Assembly (NCBI GenBank): GCA_964019135.1
Contig: OZ025260.1
Coordinates: forward strand, 18,470,254-18,534,253
Origin: Arenicola marina
Taxonomy: Eukaryota > Annelida > Polychaeta > Arenicolidae
Direction of reading: 5' to 3'
DNA: 64,000 nt
The position numbers were made by a program, and so were the translations under genes. Below the pieces are notes generated by a model. That model was given only the letters and a program-made list of their open reading frames with translations. It made no database searches and was not told the DNA's origin. Below, in pieces: positions 34,746 to 45,560 of the stretch (position 1 is its first letter; every line of letters starts with the position of its first letter).

Positions 34746-37502
34746 TATAGAACCCACATCATGTCACAGGCCAAGCCATACCCAACCCAGAGCCCCCCCG
34801 CGGCTCTCATGGGTTCCCCGGCACCAGTACACGGGGCGCCCTACCAGGGCGGCCCGCCGTCTCAGTGCGCCCAGCCGATGGTGATCCAGCCAGGGTACCA
34901 GCAGCCCGCCCCCCACATCGTCCACGTGGTCACCCAGCACCCCCACACCGCGCAGGGTGTACGAGAATTACCGAGCCAAGCAATCGGTCGTCTTAGGGGC
35001 AATCCAGATCACTGTCGGGATCCTTTCTATCATCCTCAACATCATCGGGATTATCCTCCAGATTACAATCAGTCGTTACCCTTCCTACTATGAGAACTTT
35101 TATTTTCTCACAGGAACTGGAATATTGTGTGGGATCTTTGTGAGTATGAATTGTTGTTCTTTTCGCCAGCATCTGTAGCTGGAATATTATATATAAAACT
35201 TATATCTGTAAATGTTCTATTTATTCAAGTCCAAGGTTGACGTTGTGTTTAACATTTGATAACATAATAATCTTTATTGTTTACATTTCACGCCTTGGCC
35301 AGATGACATCTGTTCAATGCCAAAGTGCTGGTATCTTTACATATTAATTTGTACCAATATGACGCATAAGAACCATAATTTGAAACTTGCAAGCGTACTG
35401 CCTCATTTATATATCGACGGATGATTCTGTCTTTTTCCACATCCGGCCAGTACATTAAGGCCAACTAATGATTTTGTCTCGCAGCACACCTTCCGTTTCT
35501 GCCCCGTAGTTCATCTTGTCTAGTGTTTTTGTCTTTCCGTCCATCTTGTGTGGTGGTTCTGTCTTTCAGCCTATCTTGTCCTCTGGTATTGCTTTTCAGC
35601 ACATCTCACCTTCTGGTATTGCTTGTCATTACATCTTGACCTCCGATATTGCTTCTTAGAACATATTGCCCCGCTGATATTTCCTTTCAATACATCGTCC
35701 CCTCTGGCATTTCCTTTGATTAATCTTTGCAGCTCGTATTACCTTCCATTACAACTTCCCCTCTGGTGTTGCTTTTCAGTACATCTTGGCCGGTTCCTTC
35801 GCCGTCGCTGCTGCCAAGAAGAAGACCATATGTCCGGTTATCGCCAACATGGTGCTGTCCATCATTTCTGGGAAAATCGCCTGCACTCACATTTCCTTGG
35901 CTGCTCTGAGCGTCTTCCTGGATGACTCTTTTTCACGCAGAATCCGATATTACCTCTACGAGTTAAGCGACTCACAGTGGTCAACCGTACAGGTGAATGT
36001 TGCACAATTCACTACATCGAAGGCCTCCTTATTTCAGCCTGCCGGCGATTGCATATACATTTTGCCAAATAATCGTTTCAATGTCTAATTATATCAATTT
36101 GGCTGTGGATGACAAGGATTATTAATTCAAGTTAGTGTCCAGGAGGAAGGTTTGTTTGACTAGACATTTCAGCGACCAGTATGTATCGTCGCATTTACGT
36201 GATATGTAGAAAAAAATATGTAATATAGTATAATATGTGGATTTTCAACATAATAGTACCCTATACACCCAATATGTGGATATACAACATAATAGTACCC
36301 TATGCCCAACATGTTTATATATTACATGACATGTACTAATACAATGCACAGGCGAGTTTGGCTTTGAGCTGCATTATGCTGATTATTGGACTCGTGGAGT
36401 TTGTCGTGGCTGTCTGGTCTTCGACCCTGGCCTGCCGGGTCACGTGCTGTGGAAATACTAACGTAAGTAATGGGAAAATGGTCTGTGTCTCTGACGTGGG
36501 TAACCTGGGCAAAACCATGGGTACTGACCATGAGGTCATGGTCCATGTGATACTGACCATAAGGTCAGGGTGCATGGGATACTGACCATGAGGTCAGGGT
36601 GCATGGGATACCGACCATGAGGTCAGGGTGCATGGGATACTGACCATGAGGTCAGGGTGCATGAGATACTGACCACGTGCCCCCTGTCCATCTGATGTTG
36701 ACCACGTGATCCTCCTTGAAGTTATATATACACTGTCAAATCCATCAGTATTAATGGGTCAGCACGGGATCTGATCGTGACCCAACGCGACAGGGATACT
36801 TATGCTCTATATTGATGCTATTGTATCAACGGTTGCATACCTTCCGGTGGTTGTTTGTCTTCAGTCGCTTCATACAAAAATATCGGCTAAAGCCATCCTT
36901 AGATGCAAAACAAACCACTGAATTCAATGCGGGTATCAGAATTATAACCATCAAAGTAGGTTTATGTCATATATGAAAGATCAGACAGTGGTTAAACCCG
37001 AATGCGGCTGTTTCCTGAGTGACTGTTCACTGTCCGTATCAGGCGAGATATCCAACACAAAGTCGTAGTGTTATCAGAGATCGTATACCTTACATAATTT
37101 CTGGTCTTATCCCGACAACATGTATTATGGAGAGTTAACAATTTATCTTTGACTATATTATGATGTTGTAGCAAGGAATTCCACTACCCACTCGATTTTT
37201 GTCAGCCGGTTCCAACACTTAAACGTTGAGTACTATGAGTGAGCGTCACGCTGCTGTAACACGGCACCAGCGTGGTGCGCGAATTCATAAGAGCACGTGT
37301 TCGTTTGTTAGTCCTCAAAGCAATCTAAAGGGAAAACGCGGGCAACTGTGCAGCCCTATCGGTCAGTGCTTTTGTTTTATTCCATCTGTAGAGGCCGCAG
37401 CACACGCCAGGGCCACATGTGACCTATGACCAGCCACTTGGTGCTGGCGTGGCGTACACAGGGGCCCCTGCCCAGCCCATCGGCCCTGGGGTGACATACT
37501 AA
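34746..37502 (+). pseudogene. MS4A-like four-membrane-span gene, copy 2 (damaged)
   Basis: Exons: 34746-35139 (start ATG 34761-34763, MSQAKPYPTQSPP), 35780-35992, 36352-36462 and 37392-37502 (stop TAA 37500-37502). Exons 2 and 3 have exactly the same lengths (213 and 111 nt) and phases as copy 1. TM1 (VVLGAIQITVGILSIILNII), TM2 with YILAGSFAVAAA, TM3 and TM4 ending CRVTCC are all present, and the tail ends GPGVTY. This copy keeps the start codon and the Ser codon lost in copy 1. However, it has one extra base between HVVTQ and YENYRAKQ (about 34935-34960), which throws TM1 out of frame with the start. Introns hold the Thr/Ser-rich and 29-bp repeats shared with copy 1. It may be a pseudogene, or the extra base may be an assembly error. 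Confidence 0.75.
36540..36675. repeat. about 29-bp tandem repeat, copy 2 intron
   Basis: Paralogous to 18040-18200, with units of ATACTGACCATGAGGTCAGG then GTGCATGGG, 4-5 copies. Confidence 0.85.
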
Positions 37503-38027
37503 GGGCGTGATCGATTCGCCTCTTCCAAAGTCTACCTCTTCCGGAAAAGTGCATGCAGTGCGATCGTTTTGCATCTTCTATTCCGAGAAGACATCTTCTG
37601 CTCTTCTGCCCAGATAGGTGGAAGAGAGAAGAGGTAGAGGCGATTCCAAGATGGCGGAAGCTAACCATGCAATATTCGCTCAGTGTGATCAAATAGGTGT
37701 AAGGGGGAACTACATGAATGAAACAGCGAATAAAATGACGTGAAACATATGTACGACCTTATTTTGTTACTTGAAAGACATGTGCGGGGTACATGAGGGC
37801 CCACATATGTAGTTACCCTTCTATCTGACTGTTAATGTTGGGCGATAATATATGGATGTGGGCGATAATATATGGATGTGGGCGATAATTTGTGAGCAAT
37901 AAGTGAGTTTCCGTTCGCCTTATTGGAACTACTCTTGCAACTCGTCACACGCGATCGATTCATCGCTCATATTCTCTATTCTTGGATGAGCTCTTCTCTT
38001 CTTGGACGAATTGAATCGATTAGACTC
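37503..38027. mobile_element. 525-bp Harbinger-like MITE at the stop codon
   Basis: Imperfect inverted ends (GGGCGTGATCGATTC on the left; the right end read backwards is GAGTCTAATCGATTC) are flanked by a 3-bp TAA duplication at 37500-37502 and 38028-38030. The paralogous copy 1 shows the empty site CATACTAAATAGC at 19055-19067. A 3-bp TWA target is typical of PIF/Harbinger elements. The interior has CTCTTCC/GAAGAG-rich inverted stretches and no transposase. The left TAA is the stop codon of the MS4A-like gene, which is therefore preserved. Confidence 0.85.
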
Positions 38028-38030
38028 TAA

Positions 38031-39276
38031 ATAGCACTCACCCAGCCCTACGGCCAAATGGGAAATCCATCCAACGGACCTTAAGACAACAGAGCGATGG
38101 CAGCGCCACCTAGAGAGTACTCGGAGATTACGAAACAATGCATTTCCTCGTTAGCTTGGTGAGCAATCCGGTGAAGACTGTCAACAACAACATTTCAAAT
38201 TTGATCAGCAACGACAATTGAAAGAATTTAATAGAAAAACTATCTAATTTGCTTAATACAACATATCGTAGGTCTGCTTAGTCAAGCTAATATATACATA
38301 TTATCGTATATCTAATAAGAAAAAGACAAAGGCAATTTATTATTTTCAAGATTCATGATATTTGTGAAGTGATCCTGCATGATCATGTATGCAACGTGCT
38401 AATATAAGATTATAAGTTTTCCGTTGAAGATGAACAGAATAGTACGTAAACGTTGTTTCTTTGTAACTCAGCATTTGAGTCATTGGGCAAGTATGTTTAA
38501 AGTATATGCAACTCAAGATTACAATTGTGAAGTCCTGCTTATGCCAGTGATATATAGGTTTTCACGTGAATTGGAAGACTGGTTAAGCTTTCACGCTATA
38601 TCTTTTATCATGTAGTCATACTTATATACTCATGCAGCATGTTTTATCACCAGACAACCCGTTGGACTCATCTAAATCAAAGTAACCCAATTCGGGCCGT
38701 TTTGGCGCAAATGCAATAATGTATAATAATTCAAAGAGGGGGTGCTTGGCACCGTGCAGTGGGCCGGCGTCTTTTCCTTGTGCACAAGTGTTTTCTGAGA
38801 AGATCATTTGCTCTGTACCTTGGACATGCATAGGAGTTCTGTTTTGTTGAATGTTCCTTCTCACGATATTTCGTAAACGATTCTTTGATTTAACTTGATG
38901 TTCCAATGTTTCTTACGACAAATGGAACAGGCGACAATTGCACCTAATATCTCAGAAGAAAACATGTGGCATAGTGGATGCGTATTCCCTTCTGTATCCT
39001 GTACGTCACAGCTTGCGCATTCTCCATCTGTTTCCAGTTCAGACACGACGCACTTACCTGCTCAATGACAGGATGGAGATCGAAGGGAAAGTTCCGATTG
39101 ATATGTGGCTTGTATGGATGACGTTATGAATGATGATCAAATGGTATGTTCGCTAGGTGGCGATAGGGATAATTGTGGAGTCGGTTGGCACGCGGTTTGA
39201 CCGTGTGAACATTTGACCGACCGATGGTTCGACCGTTGTTACGGCTGTTGAAGAAATGGTCGGATGTAAGCGGACA
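38031..39276. other. downstream part of duplication copy 2, no gene recognised
   Basis: Co-linear with 19064-20735 but about 400 bp shorter, lacking most of what lies at 19290-19610 in copy 1. Only short frames are present. Confidence 0.4.
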
Positions 39277-39420
39277 TTAGCCAGGACGAGCCGACCAAAC
39301 ATTCGTGCACTTGTGAAACAAAGACGTCTTCGTTGGCTTGGGAACGTTCATCGTACGCAAAATGAACGCATTCCAAAGGATGTGCCCTGCGCCGAGATTG
39401 ACGCCGGCAAAAGGTCAGCC
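39277..39420 (+). mobile_element. LINE 3-prime remnant, paralogue
   Basis: Encodes SRPNIRALVKQRRLRWLGNV, then HRTQNERIPKD and AGKR, the C-terminal LINE motif also seen at 20739-20870. The present LINE at 28669-34079 lacks this motif, so this is from another LINE family. Confidence 0.8.
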
Positions 39421-40196
39421 ACAGGTGCCTCAATCGTGGGTGGGTGGGGCGGGAGGGGGGGGGGCGGCTTCACACATATGTCATATAAAGAGAGACCCCC
39501 ATGATCCGGACCGCCCCCCCCCCCTTTTCCAGGAAGAATATTGTTTCTTAACGCAAAATCCAGGCAATCTAAGGCATGGACCTCCCCACCCCTTGGATCT
39601 GCCCCTTGCCTGGTTCATCAGGGCTAGTACGTACTTGAAATTCGTTTTATTTGGCCTATGCAATATTGCCTTCTTATCGCATGTGCCCCCTGCCTCTCCC
39701 CATCTGCCCCCCGCCCCCCTCTCCTCTTAATCCACCACTGTGTCCCCCCATTCCCTCGCGAGACACACACATAAATCGGACCAAGGGGTAGGCAGGGGCG
39801 GATTCGGACTATAGAGGGTGGGGAGGCTTGAATTTCGCGATTACAGGGCATACTACAGGGGCGAATCTAGACTTTAGGGGGCGGGGGGCAGTGGCGGATC
39901 TAGGAATTTGCCCAGGGGGGGTGGGGGGGGGGGGTTTCCGACCGGGAGTGTGGGGTGTGCTCTCTGAAAAACTTGTGACCGGGGGGGGGGGTGGTGGTGC
40001 TTGGAGGAGCCGACTTTAACAGTGTATGTTCAGGTTCCCAAGGGGGGCGGGGGTTGCAACCCCCGTAACCCCCTCTCTCCCTATGTCCGCCCCTAGGGAG
40101 CTTGAATTTTGAGATTACAGTGCATAGGCGGCGGAAGCGGGGGGGGGGGGGGCGGACGTTGGTCCTTCTCCAGCATTAGGTTGCTACTTGTGGACA
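39421..40196. repeat. G/C-run region with clustered transposon-like termini
   Basis: Long poly-G and poly-C runs (39438-39460, 39513-39527, 39916-39935, 39978-39990, 40138-40153). Between them are at least three copies of a motif like CAGKGGCGRATYTAG at 39793, 39856 and 39889, and inverted forms near 39727-39741 (AATCCACCACTG) and 40085-40098 (GTCCGCCCCTAG). This motif resembles ends of DNA transposons common in animal genomes. The region borders the homeobox array. Confidence 0.55.
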
Positions 40197-40684
40197 TAGT
40201 AACACATGAACTATTTGGGAATGGCAATTCAAAAATTAGAATATAAAGAATGGAGATGAATGAGTGAGATTATGAACATATTTCAAAGCAGTTAAGTCAG
40301 CAACATGACGTTGGAATTGGTTTGGCCGTGTGTTGCAATCATGATTTAAGTGAATTGAAGTCAATTCTGAAATGACTATGTGGACTGGAAGAGTCCAAGA
40401 ACCTAGAATTGCAGTCAGCTAAAGCTGCAAGTCGTGTTTAAAATACCAGTGTAAAAGAATCGATTGCATGAAAGCCTTGCCTGCAAGAGATCATTGACGT
40501 AGAACTGTAGTTGTTTAATGCTGCAAGTCATGTATAAAATACCGGCGCAAAAGAATTGTGGCAGTCTTGCCTGGCGGGTCAAGCAAAGTTACATTTCTTA
40601 ATAACTAGGACACCTTATCCACAAAAATGCAGCCAAGGATGTAATGGCGTTGCGATTAAAGAATTTATTTGATTTCAATGCCGT

Positions 40685-40690
40685 TTTATT
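40685..40690 (-). terminator. poly(A) signal of unit 1 (repeated in every unit)
   Basis: AATAAA on the minus strand about 66 bp past the stop codon, with a second AATAAA at 40664-40669. The same pair stands at the same distance after the other genes, for example 42718-42723 in unit 2. Each unit therefore looks able to end its own transcript. Confidence 0.65.
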
Positions 40691-40755
40691 GGTAAACAAA
40701 TCAACACGCAACAATGTCAGATAACATATGAGCGACGTCCCTTTTGATAATGTAC

Positions 40756-41493
40756 TCAGGGAAAATGTGACTTGACCCAAGTAACTACTCGTTGGTGACC
40801 ATGTCCTAGACGTAGCATTGAAGGCGCGGCATGGGTACAGAACTTGGGTTGAGTGTCGCTTGGTTCTGTTCCTGCCTGTATAGTTGGAGATGAGGATGAT
40901 AACGACAAGCGATTTCGTTTGAAATTCGACTGACTGTCGATTTCGATGGCCCGAAGTGAATATCCGATGTTTGAAGCCGACAGCTTGCCAGAATGTTGTA
41001 TTTTAGTGGAGTTGTCTCTTGAAGACAGCAGTTTGCTTTCCAGGGAAGAGTTGCTGGTGTGGTCCCTGGTGGGATCTCGCATACGCGTGTTAGCCAGCCA
41101 CTTTTTGATCTGGTTGACTGAGATATTCCCGTGTCGAGATATATAGTGGACTACATAATCGGAAGGATATGGGTGATAGCGGATGAGAGAGTACCACTGC
41201 TCCAACATGTCGACAGCTGTTCTACTGAGATAGCGGCTTGCTCTTTTGGAGCGCTTGGTGGAATTGTGAGATACCGCAGAAGGTGTAGCGTCCATTGATG
41301 ACAGCGTAACGTCACTCTGGTAGCCGCTGTCTACAGTTGGCCAAGTTCTCATTAAAGGCCTGACCAGCGATGAGTAGCAGCCATTCTGATGACTCTCTCC
41401 TCCACGGATCGTAGGTTTGATTTGTACCACTGGGCATAGAACGGTGGTCGGCATCGAGTTATCCTCCCAGGGACGGAAGAACTTTGTAGACAT
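40756..41493 (-). CDS. TALE-like homeobox gene, unit 1
   Basis: A 245-residue single-exon protein starting MSTKFFRPWEDN, with A at -3 of the ATG. Residues 80-84 (KRSKR) are a likely nuclear signal. The homeodomain spans about 82-144 with the three-residue loop extension and PYP (108-110), helix 1 L97 and W100, and recognition helix W132, N135 and R137 (positions 48, 51, 53). Position 49 is Leu in place of the usual Phe, position 50 is Ala as in Irx/Mkx, and position 5 is Ser rather than Arg. The rest is Ser/Thr-rich with no other domain. This ATG was chosen because all units keep 738 nt from it while the sequence upstream has stops and indels. Unit 1 is the most diverged (SLIRYHPYP, VNQIKKW, TKIQHSGK). 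Probably a DNA-binding regulator in the nucleus; the target is unknown. Confidence 0.8.
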   Translation of the reverse strand: MSTKFFRPWEDNSMPTTVLCPVVQIKPTIRGGESHQNGCYSSLVRPLMRTWPTVDSGYQSDVTLSSMDATPSAVSHNSTKRSKRASRYLSRTAVDMLEQWYSLIRYHPYPSDYVVHYISRHGNISVNQIKKWLANTRMRDPTRDHTSNSSLESKLLSSRDNSTKIQHSGKLSASNIGYSLRAIEIDSQSNFKRNRLSLSSSSPTIQAGTEPSDTQPKFCTHAAPSMLRLGHGHQRVVTWVKSHFP

Positions 41494-41739
41494 CTTTAGT
41501 TGATAAATAATTAGCCGAAACGATGACCCTTGATAACAGATCAAAGTTGATGATTGAGATTTGTTGTCCACATGCAAGTCAAGTGAACGCAAATCCAAAT
41601 GAACTTCTATTTTCTCATCAGGATGCACTTGTAGTGAAACGAAAATGCTTTTCACTAAAATTGCTCTTCCACCGAGTGAATTTGATTTTGTCTGAAGCGC
41701 AATAAATGTTGGAATGAAGCATTACGCCAAGCTGGACAA

Positions 41740-41747
41740 TTTATATA
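41740..41747 (-). promoter_or_regulatory. TATA box of unit 1 (repeated in every unit)
   Basis: TATATAAA on the minus strand, 247 bp before the ATG, followed by TTGTCCAGCTTGGCG. Equivalent sites start at 43773, 45807, 49872, 60026 and 62059 (TATATAAA, units 2, 3, 5, 10, 11) and at 47839, 51905, 53938, 55961 and 57994 (AATATAAA, units 4, 6, 7, 8, 9). The site of unit 12 is outside the window. The presumed leader is about 215 nt. Confidence 0.6.
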
Positions 41748-42788
41748 ACCCTGGGCTAGCCGATTTTGCTATCCAAGGACGCGTGTGGGTGATCTAGATA
41801 CAAAAGTGTCACGTTGAGCTGTGTCAACGGGTTGTAGATGCTCCGTAAAGTGTCAAAAGACACTAATTGCAATCAAGTCTTATTGCTGTCTTCGCACCTA
41901 TTTACTTAGTGTGCACTTCTTTTGTTGATACTAATAGTTGGGTAAAACGATGCAGTCCTATGCAATAGGTGTACATTAGACATGCAGAGAAAAACAATGT
42001 TGATGACTTTTTGATGGAAAAGGACTTCTATGTAAAAATCCCTCTATTTATTGAAAGCTACAATTTTCTGACAAATTAGATGTATCGACTTCAGCAACTT
42101 TAACATATTTTTCCTCGATTGTTGCTTATCGCACAAATTGACAATTAGACTGGTTTGCGAGTTGCTCGTTACACATATAATTTGTGGAAACGATAAATTT
42201 GAGGTATATTTATGTGCATAGTTAGTTAACACATGAGCTATTTGGGGATGGCCATTCAAAATTTAGAAATATAAACAGTGGAGATGAATAAGTGAGATTA
42301 TGAACATATTTGAAAGCAGTTAGGTCAGCAACATGACGTTGGAATTGGTTTGGCCGTGTGTTGCAATCATGATTTAAGTCAATTGAAGTCAATCAGATTC
42401 TGAAATGACTATGTGCACTGGAAGAGTGCAAGAACCCAGAACTGTAGTTAGCTAAAGCTGCAAGTCGTGTGTAAAATACCAGTGTAAAAGAATCGATTGC
42501 ATGAAAGCCTTGCATGCAAGAGATCATTGACGTAGAACTGTAGTTGTTTAATGCTGCAAGTCATGTGTAAAATACCGGCGTCATAGAATTGTGGCAGTCT
42601 TGCCTGGCGGCTCAGGCAAAGTTACATTTCTTAATAACTAGGGCATCTTATCCACAAAAATGCAGCCATGGACGTAATGGTGTTGCGATTAAAGAATTTA
42701 TTTGATTTCAATGCCGTTTTATTGGTAAACAAATCAACACGCAACAATGTCAGATAACATATGAGCGACGTCCCTTTTGATAATGTAC

Positions 42789-43526
42789 TCAGGGAAAATG
42801 CGACTTGACCCATGTAACTACTCGTTGGTGACCATGTCCTTGACGTAGCATTGAAGGCGCGGCATGGGTAAAAAACTTGTGTTGAGTGTTGCTTGGTTCT
42901 GTTCCTGCCTGTATGGTTGGAGATGAGGATGATAACGACAAGCGATTTCGTTTCAAATTCGACTGACTGTCGATTTCGTTGGCCCGAAGTGAATATCCGA
43001 GGTTTGAAACCGACCCCTTGCCAGGATGTTGTCTTTTTGTGGAGTTGTCTGTTGAAGACAGCAGTTTGCTTTCCGGGAGAGGGTTGCTGGTGTGGTCCCT
43101 GGTGGGATTTCGCATACGCGTGTTAGCCAGCCACTTTTTGAGCTGGTTGACTGAGATATTCCCGTGTCGAGATATGTAGTGGACTACATAATCGGAAGGA
43201 TATGGGTGATGGCGGTTGAGAGAGTACCACTGCTCCAACATGTCAACAGCTGTTCTACTGAGATAGCGGCTTGCTCTTTTGGAGCGCTTGGTGGAATTGT
43301 CAGATACCGCAGAAGGTGTAGCGTCCGTTGATGACAGCGTAACGTCACTCTGGTAGCCGCTGTCTACAGTTGGCCAAGTTCTCATTAAAGGCCTGACCAG
43401 CGATGAGTAGCAGCCATTCTGATGAATCTGTCCTCCACGGATCGTAGGTTTGATTTGTGCCACTGGGCATGGAACGGTGGTCGGCATCGAGTTATCCTCC
43501 CAGGGACGGAAGAACTTTGTAGACAT
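42789..43526 (-). CDS. TALE-like homeobox gene, unit 2
   Basis: An open 245-codon frame. Distinguishing changes: SDN in place of SHN before the homeodomain, VNQLKKW in helix 3, RNPTRD at its end and NPLPESK after it. PYP, W132, N135 and R137 are kept. Practically identical to unit 11. The frame upstream of the ATG stays open for another 54 codons but has no ATG. Confidence 0.8.
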   Translation of the reverse strand: MSTKFFRPWEDNSMPTTVPCPVAQIKPTIRGGQIHQNGCYSSLVRPLMRTWPTVDSGYQSDVTLSSTDATPSAVSDNSTKRSKRASRYLSRTAVDMLEQWYSLNRHHPYPSDYVVHYISRHGNISVNQLKKWLANTRMRNPTRDHTSNPLPESKLLSSTDNSTKRQHPGKGSVSNLGYSLRANEIDSQSNLKRNRLSLSSSSPTIQAGTEPSNTQHKFFTHAAPSMLRQGHGHQRVVTWVKSHFP

Positions 43527-44822
43527 CTTCAGTTGGTGAATAATTAGCCGAAGCGATGACACTTGATAACAGATCAAAGTTGATGATTGAGATTTGTTGT
43601 GCACGTGCAAGTCAAGTGAACGCGAATCCAAATGAACTTCTATTTTCTCATCAGAATGCACTTGTAGTGGAACGAAAATGCTTTTCACTAAAATTGTTCT
43701 TCCACCGAGTGAATTTGATTTTGTCTGAAGCGCAATAAATGTTGGAATGAAGCATTACGCCAAGCTGGACAATTTATATAACCCTGGGCTAGCCGATTTT
43801 GCTATCCAAGGACGCGTGTGTTTGATCTAGATACAGAAGTGTCACGTTGAGCTGTGCCAACGGGTTTTAGATGCTCAGTAAAGTGTCAAATAACACTAAT
43901 TGCAATCAAGTCTTATTGCTGTCTTCGCACCTGTTAACTTAATGTGCACTTCTTTTGTTGATACTAATAGTTGGGTAAAGCGATGCAGTCCTATGCAATG
44001 GGTGTACATTTAGACATGCAGAGAAAAACAATGTTGATGAATCTTTGATGGAAAAGGACTTCTATGTAAAAATCCCTCTATTTATTGAAAGTTACAATTT
44101 TCTGACAAATTAGGTGTATCGACTTCAGCAACTTTAACATATTTTTCCTCGATTGTTGCTTATCGCACAAATTGACAATTAGACTGGTTTGCGAGTTGCT
44201 CTTTACACATATAATTTGTGGAAACGATAAATTTGAGGTATATTTATGTGCATAGTTACTTAACACATGAACTATTTGGGGATTGCGATTCAAAATTTAG
44301 AAATATAAACAGTGGAGATGAATAAGTGAGATTATGAACATATTTGAAAGCAGTTAGGTCAGCAACATGACGTTGGAATTGGTTTGGCCGTGTGTTGCAA
44401 TCATGATTTAAGTGAATTGAAGTCAATCAGATTCTGAAATGACTATGTGCACTGGAAGAGTGCAAGAACCCAGAACTGTAGTTACCTAAAGCTGCTAGTC
44501 GTGTGTAAAATACCAGTGTAAAAGAATCGATTGCATGAAAGCCTTGCCTGCAAGAGATCATTGACGTAGAACTGTAGTTGTTTAATGCTGCAAGTCATAT
44601 GTAAAATACCGGCGTAAAAGAATTGTGGCAGTCTTGCCTGGCGGGTCAAGCAAAGTTACATTTCTTAATAACTAGGGCACCTTATCCACAAAAATGCAGC
44701 CATGGACGTAATGGCGTTGCGATTAAAGAATTTATTTGATTTCAATGCCGTTTTATTGGTAAACAAATCAACACGCGACAATGTCAGATAACATATGAGC
44801 GACGTCCCTTTTGATAATGTAC

Positions 44823-45560
44823 TCAGGGAAAATGCGACTTGACCCATGTAACTACTCGTTGGTGACCATGTCCTAGACGTAGCATTGAAGGCGCGGCATG
44901 GGTAAAAAACTTGTGTTGAGTGTCGCTTGGTTCTGTTCCTGCCTGTATGGTTGGAGAGGAGGATGATAACGACAAGCGATTTCGTTTGAAATTCGACTGA
45001 CTGTCGATTTCGTTGGCCCTAAGTGAATATCCGAAGTTTGGAGCCGACCCCTTGCCAGGATGTTGTCTTTTTGTGGAGTTGTCTGTTGAGGACAGCAGTT
45101 TGCTTTCCGGGGAAGAGTTGCTGGTGTGGTCCCTGGTGGGATCTTGCATACGCGTGTTAGCCAGCCACTTTTTGACCTGGTTGACTGAGATATTCCCGTC
45201 TCGAGATATGTAGTGGACTACATAATCGGAAGGATATGGGTGATGGCGGTTGAGAGAGTACCACTGCTCCAACATGTCGACAGCTGTTCTACTGAGATAG
45301 CGGCTTGCTCTTTTGGAGCGCTTGGTGGAATTGTGAGATACCACAGAGGGTGTAGCGTCCGTTGATGATTGCGTAACGTCACTCTGGTAGCCGCTGTCTA
45401 CAGTTGGCCAAGTTCTCATTAAAGGCGTGACCAGCGATGAGTACCAGCCATTCTGATGAATCCGTCCTCCGCGGATCATAGGTTTGATTTGTGCCACTGG
45501 GCATGGAACGGTGGTCGGCATCGAGTTATCCTCCCAGGGACGGAAGAACTTTGTAGACAT
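44823..45560 (-). CDS. TALE-like homeobox gene, unit 3
   Basis: An open 245-codon frame. Distinguishing changes: IKPMIRGGRIHQNGWY, LVTPL, DVTQSSTDATPSVV, Asp for His at residue 121 (RDGNIS) and Gln for Arg at residue 139 (homeodomain position 55, TRMQD), which sits at the DNA-facing end of the recognition helix. Residues W132, N135 and R137 are unchanged. A TAA in the leader, in frame, excludes translation starting further up. Nearly identical to units 5 and 12. Confidence 0.8.
   Translation of the reverse strand: MSTKFFRPWEDNSMPTTVPCPVAQIKPMIRGGRIHQNGWYSSLVTPLMRTWPTVDSGYQSDVTQSSTDATPSVVSHNSTKRSKRASRYLSRTAVDMLEQWYSLNRHHPYPSDYVVHYISRDGNISVNQVKKWLANTRMQDPTRDHTSNSSPESKLLSSTDNSTKRQHPGKGSAPNFGYSLRANEIDSQSNFKRNRLSLSSSSPTIQAGTEPSDTQHKFFTHAAPSMLRLGHGHQRVVTWVKSHFP

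Larger units (their letters stand above)
27500..39415. repeat. segmental duplication, copy 2
   Basis: Co-linear with 13560-20890 once the LINE (28669-34079) and the Harbinger-like element (37503-38027) are removed. The 111 bp at 34097-34207, right of the LINE, is not found in copy 1. It was therefore either lost there or gained here. Confidence 0.88.

Noticed and set aside
41494-41655. Extension of the homeobox proteins 54 codons upstream
   Set aside because: There is no ATG in the extension, and other units have stops or a frame-shifting base there.
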